Below are positions 7,393 to 15,165 of a DNA stretch of 18,406 nt, in pieces (positions within the stretch are counted from its first letter, which is position 1; the number at the start of each line of letters is the position of its first letter). The notes below the pieces were generated by a model that made no database searches, was not told the origin of the DNA, and worked only from the letters and a program-made list of their open reading frames with translations. The stretch comes from CAYVUV01 sp964455095 (GTDB taxonomy: Bacteria > Desulfobacterota > Binatia > HRBIN30 > CADEER01), in NCBI GenBank assembly GCA_964455095.1, contig CAYVUV010000209.1, positions 1 through 18,406 on the forward strand, in the 5' to 3' direction. A program made the translations under genes and the position numbers.

Positions 7393-7462
7393 GGGTAGCG
7401 GAGCAAGCGCTGGATGCGCCGCATTGCGAAGTGTGCTCTAAGGCGGAATTGGACCCTTGCGC

Positions 7463-8452
7463 ATGCGGACCCGGATCGTCGCCGCCCTTGCGGTTGCCCT
7501 GCTGATTGTCGTCGGCTTCAAGGTGTGGTCCTGGCGCGCGGGAACGCGCGGCGCGCCCGGGGCGATTCGCGGCTCGGGGATCATCGAAGTGACCCAGGTC
7601 GACGTCTCGTTCGAAGTACCCGGTCGTATGGTGGAGCGCTTCGTCGACGAGGGCGTCATGCTCGACCGCGGCGAGCCGGTGGCGCGGCTGGACGACCGCG
7701 AGTATCGCCTGCAGGTCGAGCGCGCGACGGGCGCCAAGGCGGCGGCCGAGGCGCGCTACAAGATGGTGCGCGCCGGCATGCGTGGCCAGGAGGTCGAGCA
7801 GGCGCTGGCTGCGCTCGACGCCGCGGACAGCGATTTGCGCCTGCAGCAGCGCGAGCACGACCGCGCCGCCAAGCTGTTCAAGGACGGCATCGTGTCGGAG
7901 ACCGACCTCGATCGGGCTCGCACGGCGTTGGAGAATGCCCGCGCCGCGCAGGCGCGGGCCACGGCGCAGCTCGGCATGCTGCGCGAGGGCTTTCGCATCG
8001 AGGAGATCGAGCTGGCGCGCGCGCAGTTTCAGCAAGCAACCGCCGAGCTGGAGATCGCCGAGTTGAACCTCGCCCGCTGTCAGCTCTTTGCCCCCGCCGC
8101 CGGCCGGGTGCTGAGCAAGAGCCGCGAGCCGGGCGAGATGGTCCAGCCCGGCACGCCGGTCGTCACCGTCGGCGATCTCACCCGCCCGTGGGTCAACCTC
8201 TACGTCGGCGAGCGCGACCTCGGCAAAGTGCGCCTCGGCATGAAGGCGCGAGTGACGGTCGACTCGCATCCCGATCAGCCCTTCCCCGGCACCGTTCGCT
8301 TCGTCGCCGACCGCGCCGAGTTCACGCCGAAGAACATCCAAACCCCCGACGAGCGGGTGAAGCTGGTCTACCGCGTCAAAGTCGAGGTGGAGACGAACGA
8401 CGGCGTCCTCAAACCGGGGATGCCGGCGGATGCCGAGTTGGTGGCGGAGTGA
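7463..8452 (+). CDS. HlyD/YbhG-type periplasmic adaptor (membrane fusion protein)
   Basis: The 329-residue protein starts with an uncleaved membrane anchor (residues 4-22). Next come a first lipoyl/beta-barrel half (GSGIIEVTQVDVSFEVPGRM, then GEPVARLDD), a long Ala/Glu/Arg-rich coiled-coil hairpin (about 85-205) and the second lipoyl half (CQLFAPAAGRVLSKSREPGE). The last part is a beta-barrel domain with VNLYVGERDLGKVRLGM. This is the layout of adaptors linking inner-membrane exporters to an outer-membrane channel in Gram-negative bacteria. It is the first gene of a five-gene operon with two ATPases and two ABC-2 permeases, the arrangement of YbhG-F-S-R. ATG 7463 gives a basic MRTR N-terminus before the anchor; a TTG six bases upstream is less likely. 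No outer-membrane factor is encoded in the window, so a TolC-like partner would have to come from elsewhere. Confidence 0.9.
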   Translation: MRTRIVAALAVALLIVVGFKVWSWRAGTRGAPGAIRGSGIIEVTQVDVSFEVPGRMVERFVDEGVMLDRGEPVARLDDREYRLQVERATGAKAAAEARYKMVRAGMRGQEVEQALAALDAADSDLRLQQREHDRAAKLFKDGIVSETDLDRARTALENARAAQARATAQLGMLREGFRIEEIELARAQFQQATAELEIAELNLARCQLFAPAAGRVLSKSREPGEMVQPGTPVVTVGDLTRPWVNLYVGERDLGKVRLGMKARVTVDSHPDQPFPGTVRFVADRAEFTPKNIQTPDERVKLVYRVKVEVETNDGVLKPGMPADAELVAE

Positions 8453-8485
8453 CCGGCCGAGGCGCGGGCACGGGTTGAGCCGGCG

Positions 8486-9427
8486 ATGGACGACGCGGCG
8501 ATTCGGGCGACGGGGGTCGCGAAGCGGTACGGGACGGTAGAGGCGTTGCGCGATGTGACGCTGGAGGTGCGGCCGGGCGAGCTCTTCGGGCTGGTCGGGC
8601 CCGACGGGGCCGGCAAGACGACGTTCCTGCGCCTGCTCGCGTGCTTGCTGCGGCCGAGCGCCGGCGTGGCGACGGTCGGTGGAATCGATACGACGGTCGA
8701 TGCGCCGGCGGTGAAGCGGCAGATCGGTTACATGTCGCAGCGCTTCAGCCTGTCGGAGACGCTCACCGTGCTGGAGAATCTGCTCTACGTCGCCGAAGTG
8801 TGGGGCGTGCCGCCGGGGGCGCGGCGTCAGCGCATCACGCGGCTGTTGGAGTTCAGTCGTCTGGGCCCGTTCCAGGACCGCCTGGCGCGCAACCTCTCCG
8901 GCGGCATGAAGCAGAAGCTCAGCCTGGCCGCGTGCCTGATCCACCAGCCGCGCATCCTGTTGCTCGACGAGCCGACGATCGGCGTCGACCCCTTGTCGCG
9001 GCGGGATTTCTGGCTGATCCTCTACGACTTGCTGCAGGACGGCTCGACGATCCTGCTGTCGACGCCGTACATGGACGAGGCGGAGCGCTGCGGGCGCGTC
9101 GGCTTCCTGCTCGACGGCCGCGTCATCGCCTGTGGCCCGCCGGCCGAGCTCAAAGCCGATCTCGGCACCGTCGTGCTCGAGCTGCGCTGCCCGCAGCCGC
9201 GCGCGGCGCGACGCGCGCTCGACCACGTGCCGGGCCTCGACCACCCGGTGCTGTTCGGCGACCGCATTCACGTCACCGTGCCGCGCGCCGGCTTCGACGC
9301 CGCCGCCGCGGTCGAGCGCGCCCGCGCCGCCGGAGTGGCCATCGACCGCTGGTCGGTGCACGAGCCGGCGCTCGAAGACGTCTTCCTCGCCTACACGCAC
9401 CGTGCGGCCGGCGCGGCGGCGGCATGA
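8486..9427 (+). CDS. ABC transporter ATPase 1 (YbhF N-half-like, degenerate H-loop)
   Basis: This 313-residue nucleotide-binding protein belongs to the DrrA/CcmA-like ABC-2 exporter group. Walker A is GPDGAGKTT at 38-46, the Q-loop is in YMSQRFSL, the signature LSGGMKQ is at 137-143, and Walker B with its catalytic glutamate is ILLLDEP at 157-163. The H-loop reads STPYMDEAE, with Pro194 where histidine is normally found. About 100 C-terminal residues form the regulatory extension typical of this group (CGPPAELKADLG and onward). It resembles the N-terminal half of the fused E. coli YbhF. It follows the adaptor gene by 33 nt, and its stop overlaps the start of the second ATPase as ATGA, suggesting translational coupling. 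It should sit on the cytoplasmic face, paired with ATPase 2. Confidence 0.92.
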   Translation: MDDAAIRATGVAKRYGTVEALRDVTLEVRPGELFGLVGPDGAGKTTFLRLLACLLRPSAGVATVGGIDTTVDAPAVKRQIGYMSQRFSLSETLTVLENLLYVAEVWGVPPGARRQRITRLLEFSRLGPFQDRLARNLSGGMKQKLSLAACLIHQPRILLLDEPTIGVDPLSRRDFWLILYDLLQDGSTILLSTPYMDEAERCGRVGFLLDGRVIACGPPAELKADLGTVVLELRCPQPRAARRALDHVPGLDHPVLFGDRIHVTVPRAGFDAAAAVERARAAGVAIDRWSVHEPALEDVFLAYTHRAAGAAAA

Positions 9428-10404
9428 GCGGGCTCGCCGTCGAGGTCAGCGGGCTGACCCGCGTCTTCGGTGACTTCGTCGCCGTCGACCACATCGACCT
9501 GCAGGTATCGGCGGGCACCGTCTTCGGCTTTCTCGGCCCCAACGGAGCCGGCAAGTCGACCACCATCCGCATGTTGTGCGGCATCCTGCGCCCGACGAGC
9601 GGACGCGCCACGGTCGGCGGCTTCGACATCGCGCGGCAACCCGATCAGGTGAAGGCCAACATCGGCTACATGTCGCAGAAGTTCTCGCTGTACGAGGACC
9701 TCACCGTCGAGGAAAACCTGCGTTTCTTCGCCGGCATCTACGACGTGCGCGGCGAGCAGCGTGAGGCGCGCATCGCCTGGGCTCTGGAGATGGCCGACCT
9801 CACCGGGCGCGAGAAGACGATGACGTCGGACCTCGCCGGCGGCTGGCGCCAGCGCCTGGCCCTCGGCTGCGCGGTGCTGCACGAGCCACCCATCCTGTTT
9901 CTCGACGAACCGACCTCTGGCGTCGACCCGGCCTCGCGGCGCAATTTCTGGGAGATGATCGGCGAGCTCGCGCAGCGCGGCATCACCGTCTTCGTCACGA
10001 CGCACTTCATGGACGAGGCCGAGCATTGCGACGAGCTGGCGTTGATCTACGGCGGCCGATTGGTCGCCAGCGGCAGTCCCTCGGCGCTCAAGCGGCAGCA
10101 GTCGCGCGCCCTGCTCGAGGTCGAGTGCGGCGACCTGATGGGCGCCTATGCCGTGCTGAAGGACGCGCCGGCGATCGCCGGCGTCGCGCTGTTCGGCAAT
10201 GCGCTGCACGTCGTCGCCGAGGACGAAACCGCGGCGCGGGAAGCAATCGCCGGCTTGCTGCAGCAGCGCGGCATCGCGCTGCTGCGTCTCGAGCGCATCG
10301 AGCCATCGCTGGAGGACGCCTTCGTCGCCATCATCGAAGGCAGCACGGCCGAGCGCGCCGCGGCGGCGACCGCGAGCGGGCGGAACGGCAATGTCCGCGC
10401 CTGA
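9424..10404 (+). CDS. ABC transporter ATPase 2 (YbhF C-half-like, degenerate signature)
   Basis: This 326-residue ATPase is a paralogue of the preceding one. Walker A is GPNGAGKST at 38-46, the Q-loop is in YMSQKFSLYEDL, Walker B is ILFLDEPTSGVD at 157-168, and the H-loop is canonical (TTHFMDEAE, His194). The signature is altered: LAGGWRQ at 137-143, with Ala138 replacing the serine that contacts the ATP gamma-phosphate. The C-terminal extension ends in LRLERIEPSLEDAFVAII, the conserved end of DrrA-like ATPases, plus an Ala-rich tail. The gene overlaps ATPase 1 by 4 nt and the first permease by 14 nt. With ATPase 1 it corresponds to a split YbhF, and the two probably form an asymmetric heterodimer. 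Confidence 0.92.
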   Translation: MSGLAVEVSGLTRVFGDFVAVDHIDLQVSAGTVFGFLGPNGAGKSTTIRMLCGILRPTSGRATVGGFDIARQPDQVKANIGYMSQKFSLYEDLTVEENLRFFAGIYDVRGEQREARIAWALEMADLTGREKTMTSDLAGGWRQRLALGCAVLHEPPILFLDEPTSGVDPASRRNFWEMIGELAQRGITVFVTTHFMDEAEHCDELALIYGGRLVASGSPSALKRQQSRALLEVECGDLMGAYAVLKDAPAIAGVALFGNALHVVAEDETAAREAIAGLLQQRGIALLRLERIEPSLEDAFVAIIEGSTAERAAAATASGRNGNVRA

Positions 10405-11530
10405 GTCGCGGCTGCGCCGCGCCGTGCGCTGCGTGCGCGCGATCATGCGGCGCGAGTTCATCGACGTGCTGCGCGACCGCCGCAGCCTGTTCCTCACCTT
10501 CTTGTACCCGATCAGCATGCTGATCATGTACGGCTACGGCATCCGCTACGACGTCGACCACGTCGCGTTGACCGTGCTCGACTACAGTGAGACGCCCGAG
10601 AGCCGCGACCTCATCGAGCAGCTGAGCCGCTCGGGCTATTTCCACATCGTGCGCAGCGCCCACACCGACCGCGATGTCGAGCGCGACCTCACCACCGAAG
10701 CGGCGCGCGCCGCCGCGGTGATTCCGCGCGACTTCGCCGGTCGCCTGCGCGCCGGGCAGCCGACCGCGGTGCAGGTGCTGATCGACGGCTCCGACGCCAA
10801 CACGGCGACGATCGCGCAGGGCTACGCGCTCGCCATCGTCAACCGCTTCGAGGCCAGCCGCAGCCGCGACGCGGCGCTGGCCTCGCCGATCGAGGTCGAG
10901 AGCCGCATCTGGTATAACCCCGAGCTGAAAAGCGTCAACTTCATCGTCCCCGGCGTCATCGCCGTCATCATGATGATCGTCGGCGCCATCCTCACCGCGC
11001 TCAGCATCGTCAAGGAGAAGGAGCGCGGCACGATGGAGCAGATCCTCGTCTCGCCGATCCGGCCGCTGGAGATGATGGTCGGCAAGATCATCCCGTACGT
11101 CGTCATCGCCGTGATCGACCTGGCGATCATCATCGCCGCCGGGTACCTGCTCTTCGAGGTGCCGATCCGCGGCAGTCTGGCGCACCTCGCCGTCTTCTCG
11201 CTGCTCTACCTGATCTGCTCGCTCGGTGTCGGGGTCTTCGTCTCCACCATCGCCGACAACATGCAGACGGCGATGATCGCCGCCGTGTTCCTCTCCCTGT
11301 TGCCGTCCGTCCTGCTCTCCGGCTTCGTCTTTCCGATCGAGTACATGCCGATCCCGATCCAGGTCATCACCTACTTCTTCCCCGGCCGCTACTTCGTCAA
11401 CGCCATCCGCGGCATCTATCTCAAGGGCGTCGGACTCGAGGTGTTGTGGCCCGACGCGTTCTTTCTCACCCTGTTCGCCGTCGCCATCGTCGGGCTGAGC
11501 GCCTCGCGCTTCAGCGATTCGCTGGAGTAG
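10391..11530 (+). CDS. ABC-2 type permease 1 (YbhS/YbhR family)
   Basis: The 379-residue integral membrane protein begins with an amphipathic region (RREFIDVLRDRRSLFL), then a first transmembrane helix (about 33-51). A large extracytoplasmic domain follows (about 52-190, including VLDYSETPESRDLIEQL and DGSDANTATIAQGY). Five more helices occupy the C-terminal half. The cytoplasmic coupling segment IVKEKERGTMEQILVSPI and the late motif FPGRYFVNAIRGIYLKGVGL are hallmarks of ABC2_membrane_3 (YbhR/YbhS) proteins. Its start lies inside the end of the ATPase 2 gene, and its stop is 4 nt before permease 2. It is expected to form a heterodimeric channel with permease 2. Family members export drugs, dyes or lipids; the substrate is not evident. 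Confidence 0.92.
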   Translation: MSAPESRLRRAVRCVRAIMRREFIDVLRDRRSLFLTFLYPISMLIMYGYGIRYDVDHVALTVLDYSETPESRDLIEQLSRSGYFHIVRSAHTDRDVERDLTTEAARAAAVIPRDFAGRLRAGQPTAVQVLIDGSDANTATIAQGYALAIVNRFEASRSRDAALASPIEVESRIWYNPELKSVNFIVPGVIAVIMMIVGAILTALSIVKEKERGTMEQILVSPIRPLEMMVGKIIPYVVIAVIDLAIIIAAGYLLFEVPIRGSLAHLAVFSLLYLICSLGVGVFVSTIADNMQTAMIAAVFLSLLPSVLLSGFVFPIEYMPIPIQVITYFFPGRYFVNAIRGIYLKGVGLEVLWPDAFFLTLFAVAIVGLSASRFSDSLE

Positions 11531-11534
11531 CCCC

Positions 11535-12668
11535 ATGCGGGCATCGCTGGCACGCATCGCCCAGATCGTCGGCAAGGAAATCATCCAGATCCGCCGCGAC
11601 CGGCGCATGTTCGGTCTGGTGTTGCTCATGCCGGTGATCGAGCTGTTCATCTTCGGCTACGTGGTGGCGACCGATATCGACCACATCCCGCTCGCCGTCT
11701 GCGACTTCAGCCACACCGCCGAGAGCCGCGCCTACACCGAGCAACTCGAGCGCAGCGGCTACTTCCGCGTTCGCGAGCGCTGCGACCGCGTCGGCGACGT
11801 CGACGGCCTGCTCGACCGCGGCCGGGTGCGCGTGGCGCTGGTCATCCCGCCCGACTTCGCTGCCCAGCTCAAGCGCCCGCCGGCCTCGGTGATGGTGGCG
11901 ATCGACGGCAGTAACTCGAACACCGCCACCATTGCCGTCGCCTATCTCGAGCAGGCCACGCTCGGGCAGTCGATCGATATCCTGATGCCCGGCGGCGGCG
12001 GCGAGCGACTGATCGCCCGCGCCCCGCTGGTCACCGCCGAGCCGCGCGTGTGGTTCAACCCCTCGCTGCGGGCGGTGAACTTCATGGTGCCGGGCATCAT
12101 CTGCGTGCTGCTGATGGAGTCGCTGGTCATTCTCACCGCCATCGCCATCGTCAAGGAGAAGGAGCGCGGCACCATCGAGCAGATCCTGGTCTCGCCCATC
12201 CGGCGCTTCGAGTTCATCCTCGGCAAGGCGATCCCATTCATCTTCCTCGGCTACGTCAACATCAGCGTCGTCATCCTGGTCGGCACCTACTGGTTCGACG
12301 TCGACATCCGCGGCAGCCTGCCGCTGCTCATCGGGCTCACCGGCCTCTTCATCCTCACCTGTCTCGGCATGGGGCTGGTGGTATCGGCGATCTCCAACAC
12401 GCAACAGCAGGCCTCGATGGCCGGGCAATTCGTCATCCTGCCCAACATGTTCTTCTCCGGCTTCATGTTCCCCATCGCCAGCATGCCGGAGACGGTCCAG
12501 AAGCTCACCTATCTGGTGCCACTGCGCTACTACCTGACCATCGCGCGCGGCATCTTCCTCAAGGGAGTGGGACTCGCCGAGCTGTGGGACGAGGCGTTGA
12601 TCCTGCTCGTCTACGGCGTCGTCATCCTCGGCCTGGCGACGACGTTCTTCCGCAAGCAGGTGCGGTGA
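11535..12668 (+). CDS. ABC-2 type permease 2 (YbhS/YbhR family)
   Basis: The 377-residue protein is a diverged paralogue of permease 1 with the same plan: a cytoplasmic N-terminus (GKEIIQIRRDRRMFGL), helix 1, an extracytoplasmic domain (CDFSHTAESRAYTEQLERSG; DGSNSNTATIAVAY) and five C-terminal helices. The coupling segment IVKEKERGTIEQILVSPI is nearly identical to that of permease 1. The late motif VPLRYYLTIARGIFLKGVGL has LRYY in place of GRYF. It is the last gene of the exporter operon, and its stop is 4 nt from the stop of the convergent LLM oxidoreductase gene. There is no room for a hairpin terminator between them. Confidence 0.92.
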   Translation: MRASLARIAQIVGKEIIQIRRDRRMFGLVLLMPVIELFIFGYVVATDIDHIPLAVCDFSHTAESRAYTEQLERSGYFRVRERCDRVGDVDGLLDRGRVRVALVIPPDFAAQLKRPPASVMVAIDGSNSNTATIAVAYLEQATLGQSIDILMPGGGGERLIARAPLVTAEPRVWFNPSLRAVNFMVPGIICVLLMESLVILTAIAIVKEKERGTIEQILVSPIRRFEFILGKAIPFIFLGYVNISVVILVGTYWFDVDIRGSLPLLIGLTGLFILTCLGMGLVVSAISNTQQQASMAGQFVILPNMFFSGFMFPIASMPETVQKLTYLVPLRYYLTIARGIFLKGVGLAELWDEALILLVYGVVILGLATTFFRKQVR

Positions 12669-12672
12669 CCGG

Positions 12673-13776
12673 CTACGCCGCCGCCGGGCGCGCGGCGCCG
12701 AGCGGCGCGGCGTCGAGGGCGCGCAGGCGCGGCAGGACATCGCGGGCGAACAGGCGCATGCTGCGCTCGGCGTCGTCGTACGGCATGCCGGCGTAGCTGA
12801 AGATGCCGTTGAAGGCGCCGGCGCCGGTGATGCGGCGGATCTCGAGGATCTTGTCGTAGCACTGCTGCGGCGTGCCCCACACCTGGATGCCGAGGAAGAA
12901 CTCGACCAACGCGTCGAGCCCGCCGGGCGCCGTGGTGATCTCCTGCAGCTTGGCGTAGCTCTCGTAGCCCAGCGTCCTGGTTAGATGGTCGCCGACCAGC
13001 TCGTAGTGATCGACCACGGTGCGCCAGTAGCCGCCGATGTAGCGCACGGCCATCTCGCGCGCCCGCTGCGGATCCTCGTCGCAAAACGTCCAGGCGCCGA
13101 CGATCGGCGCCGGCGCCTCGGCGTGATTCACCTCGCGGTAGACGGTGCGGTACGCCTCCAGCTCCGCCGCCACGACCTCCCACGGCTTCTGCGGAATGAT
13201 GCACAGCCCGATGCCGAGCTCGGCCATGATGCGCGACGACTCGGGCGACACGGCGGCGGCGTAGGTGCGGCCGCGAAAGGTCTTGAACGGGCGCGGCCGG
13301 ATCTCACGGCGCACCTGCTTGACGTGCACGCCGTCGAACTCGCAGAAGCCGTCCTCCAGCCCCTTCAGCAGCATCTGCGCCGACTCGACGAAGATGGCCC
13401 GGCTGTGGTTCATGTCGACCCCGAAGCCCTCGAACTCCACCCGCCCGAGGCCGCGGCCGAGGCCGAGGATCAGGCGCCCGTTCGAGAGGTTGTCGAGCAT
13501 GGTCACCTGCTCGGCGACGCGCATCGGATCGTGCCACGGCAGCACCACCACCATCGAGCCGAGCTGCAGGGTCTCGCTCTTCGCGGCGAACCAGGTGAGC
13601 AGCTGCAGCACGTCGGGGCACATGGTGTAATCGGTGAAGTGGTGCTCGACGCCCCAGATCGACTGGAACCCGAGCCCCTCCGCCAACCCGCCGAGGCGCA
13701 ACTCGTTCTGGTACACCTCGTGGTCACTGCGCCGCTTGTCGGTGCCCTGGAAAATGATGCCGAGCCCTACGTCCAT
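12673..13776 (-). CDS. LLM class flavin-dependent oxidoreductase (luciferase-like)
   Basis: The 367-residue protein has the bacterial-luciferase-like TIM-barrel pattern: LGGLAEGLGFQSIWGVEHHF near residues 28-47, LQLGSMVVVLPWHDPMRVAEQ, and LDNLSNGRLILGLGRGLGRVEF, the typical flavin-phosphate-binding segment. A C-terminal extension is also present. Family members use FMNH2 or F420 for monooxygenation or hydride transfer. Which cofactor is used, and on what substrate, cannot be read here. The start is well supported: GAGGAG at 13788-13783 lies six bases before ATG 13776. It is co-directional with the SGNH gene and the catabolic genes upstream, but a 139-nt gap with a hairpin repeat separates it from the SGNH gene, so it may have its own promoter. 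It ends 4 nt from the exporter operon's last stop. Confidence 0.9.
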   Translation of the reverse strand: MDVGLGIIFQGTDKRRSDHEVYQNELRLGGLAEGLGFQSIWGVEHHFTDYTMCPDVLQLLTWFAAKSETLQLGSMVVVLPWHDPMRVAEQVTMLDNLSNGRLILGLGRGLGRVEFEGFGVDMNHSRAIFVESAQMLLKGLEDGFCEFDGVHVKQVRREIRPRPFKTFRGRTYAAAVSPESSRIMAELGIGLCIIPQKPWEVVAAELEAYRTVYREVNHAEAPAPIVGAWTFCDEDPQRAREMAVRYIGGYWRTVVDHYELVGDHLTRTLGYESYAKLQEITTAPGGLDALVEFFLGIQVWGTPQQCYDKILEIRRITGAGAFNGIFSYAGMPYDDAERSMRLFARDVLPRLRALDAAPLGAARPAAA

Positions 13777-13796
13777 GCTGTGCTCCTCGTGGTACC

Positions 13797-13864
13797 TTCG
13801 CGGCTTCGCGCCCTTCGCGTGAGGCTCATTGCTTCGGGCTCACACGAAGCCGCGAAGACGCGAA
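13797..13864. repeat. Inverted repeat built from CTTCGCG units
   Basis: The left arm (13797-13823) and right arm (13839-13864) are complementary over about 26 nt with a few mismatches and one unpaired base. Each is a run of degenerate CTTCGCG or CGCGAAG units, and the loop is 15 nt. The stem fills most of the 139-nt gap between the SGNH and LLM genes. It could act as a transcript-stabilising or terminating hairpin. The rest of 13777-13915 contains the LLM ribosome binding site (13783-13788) and nothing else I recognise. Confidence 0.75.
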
Positions 13865-13915
13865 AAAGACTTGGGTTGTTCCACCGTCCCTCCTAGTCCA
13901 TCGCCCCGGCGGGCT

Positions 13916-15073
13916 TCAATCCTCGGCGACGGCGGCCGGCGTGCCCAGCGCGGTGATGCGCGCGACCACGCGCGCGACGCCGAGCGGCGACATGTGGGTG
14001 TGGTCGACGTACAGGGCGAGGGGCGCGAACTGGGTGGCGCCGGCGGTGCGCTGCTCGTTGGCGATGTCGAGGAAGTCGACGACGGAGAATCCCGCCGCGG
14101 CGACAAGGCGCAGCAGCTCGCGCTTGGGCTCACTGTAGGTCGGGAAGGCGCGGTGCGTGTGGCCGCGGATGCGCGTGATCTCGGGCGCGACGTTGTAGAT
14201 GTACGGCACGTACAGGAAGACGACGCGTTCGACGCCGAACTGTCGTGCGCGATCGGCCAGGGCGGCGCTCAGCGTCGCCGGTGTCCCGTACGGGAGGGTG
14301 TCATCGAAATCGTTCTCGCAGAAGACATAGATGATCTCGCGGATGTGCCCGGCGTAGCGCGTGGCGGCGCGGTCGAGGGCGCACAGCACATCGGCGGCGG
14401 CGGCGCGGGCGATGCCGAGGTTGACGTAGCGGTGCGCGGCGTCGGCCGCCTGCAGCTGTGAGGCGAGCGTCTCGGCATCGTCGAGCATGACGCCGTTGGC
14501 GACGCTGTCGCCGGCCACCAGCACGATGTCGGCCGCCTCGACGCGCGGCAGGGTCAGGCGCTCGCCGTGCTCGTTGGTGGTCAGCTGCACGCGCCGGAAG
14601 CCGTAGCGGTCGAAGAACGCGGCGACCTCCGGCGGCAGCGTGCGCTCGGCGTCGTAGAAGTACGTCATCTGGTCGAAGGGATTGAACAGGTTCGAGCGCA
14701 GGTACGACATCGTCTTGCGCAAGTTGGGTTTCTGCACCAGGCAGCCGCCCTCCTCGCGATTGATCGCCACGTCGTCGCCCTTCAGCTCGGAAAACGGCGA
14801 GTTGCCCAGGCCGACGCCGCTCGCCTTCATCGGCGCGATCAGCGCCTGGATCTGCCGCACATCGGTGATCATCCAGGTGTTGGGATCGCGCGGGTCGAGC
14901 GCGGTGACGGCGCGGTCGACGAACAGGGACTGATAGGCGGCGTAGGAAAAGCTGGTGGCGGCGTCGGCGCCTTTGACGAGCGAGTAGATGCCCTCCGCCA
15001 TCAGGTACGGCACCGCGCAGGCGAGCGCGATCGCGACGGCGGCAAACAACCGCTGCTTACTGCCTTTGGTCAC
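13916..15073 (-). CDS. Membrane-anchored SGNH/GDSL-type hydrolase-like protein
   Basis: The 385-residue protein starts with one hydrophobic segment (about 8-27) after a basic MTKGSKQR stretch, so it is probably anchored with the rest outside the cytoplasm. The C-terminal half carries SGNH blocks. Block I is VLVAGDSVANG with putative nucleophile Ser190, block II is NLGIARA (glycine 220), block III is FCENDFDD with Asn254, and block V is DHTHMSPLG with Asp357 and His360 spaced as in the catalytic DXXH. Family members are esterases or acyl/acetyl transferases acting on glycans or lipids. Residues 30-180 match no domain I know and include an aromatic-rich SNLFNPFDQMTYFYD patch. GTG 15073 is preceded by GAAGG at a suitable distance, supporting this start. 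It lies 92 nt downstream of the GST gene and may be cotranscribed with it. Confidence 0.8.
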   Translation of the reverse strand: MTKGSKQRLFAAVAIALACAVPYLMAEGIYSLVKGADAATSFSYAAYQSLFVDRAVTALDPRDPNTWMITDVRQIQALIAPMKASGVGLGNSPFSELKGDDVAINREEGGCLVQKPNLRKTMSYLRSNLFNPFDQMTYFYDAERTLPPEVAAFFDRYGFRRVQLTTNEHGERLTLPRVEAADIVLVAGDSVANGVMLDDAETLASQLQAADAAHRYVNLGIARAAAADVLCALDRAATRYAGHIREIIYVFCENDFDDTLPYGTPATLSAALADRARQFGVERVVFLYVPYIYNVAPEITRIRGHTHRAFPTYSEPKRELLRLVAAAGFSVVDFLDIANEQRTAGATQFAPLALYVDHTHMSPLGVARVVARITALGTPAAVAED

Positions 15074-15165
15074 GCTGGCGCCTTCATCTCAGCCGTCGCT
15101 GCCCGCCGGGTTTTCGCTGGCGAGCGCGGCACTGATACCTCATCGCCCACCGTGCGGCCAAGCGC

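Noticed and set aside
7322..9400. Long open frame on the minus strand opposite the HlyD and ATPase 1 genes
   Set aside because: It is antisense to two well-recognised genes, its translation is Arg/His/Gln/Ala-rich without domains, and such frames are expected in GC-rich DNA.
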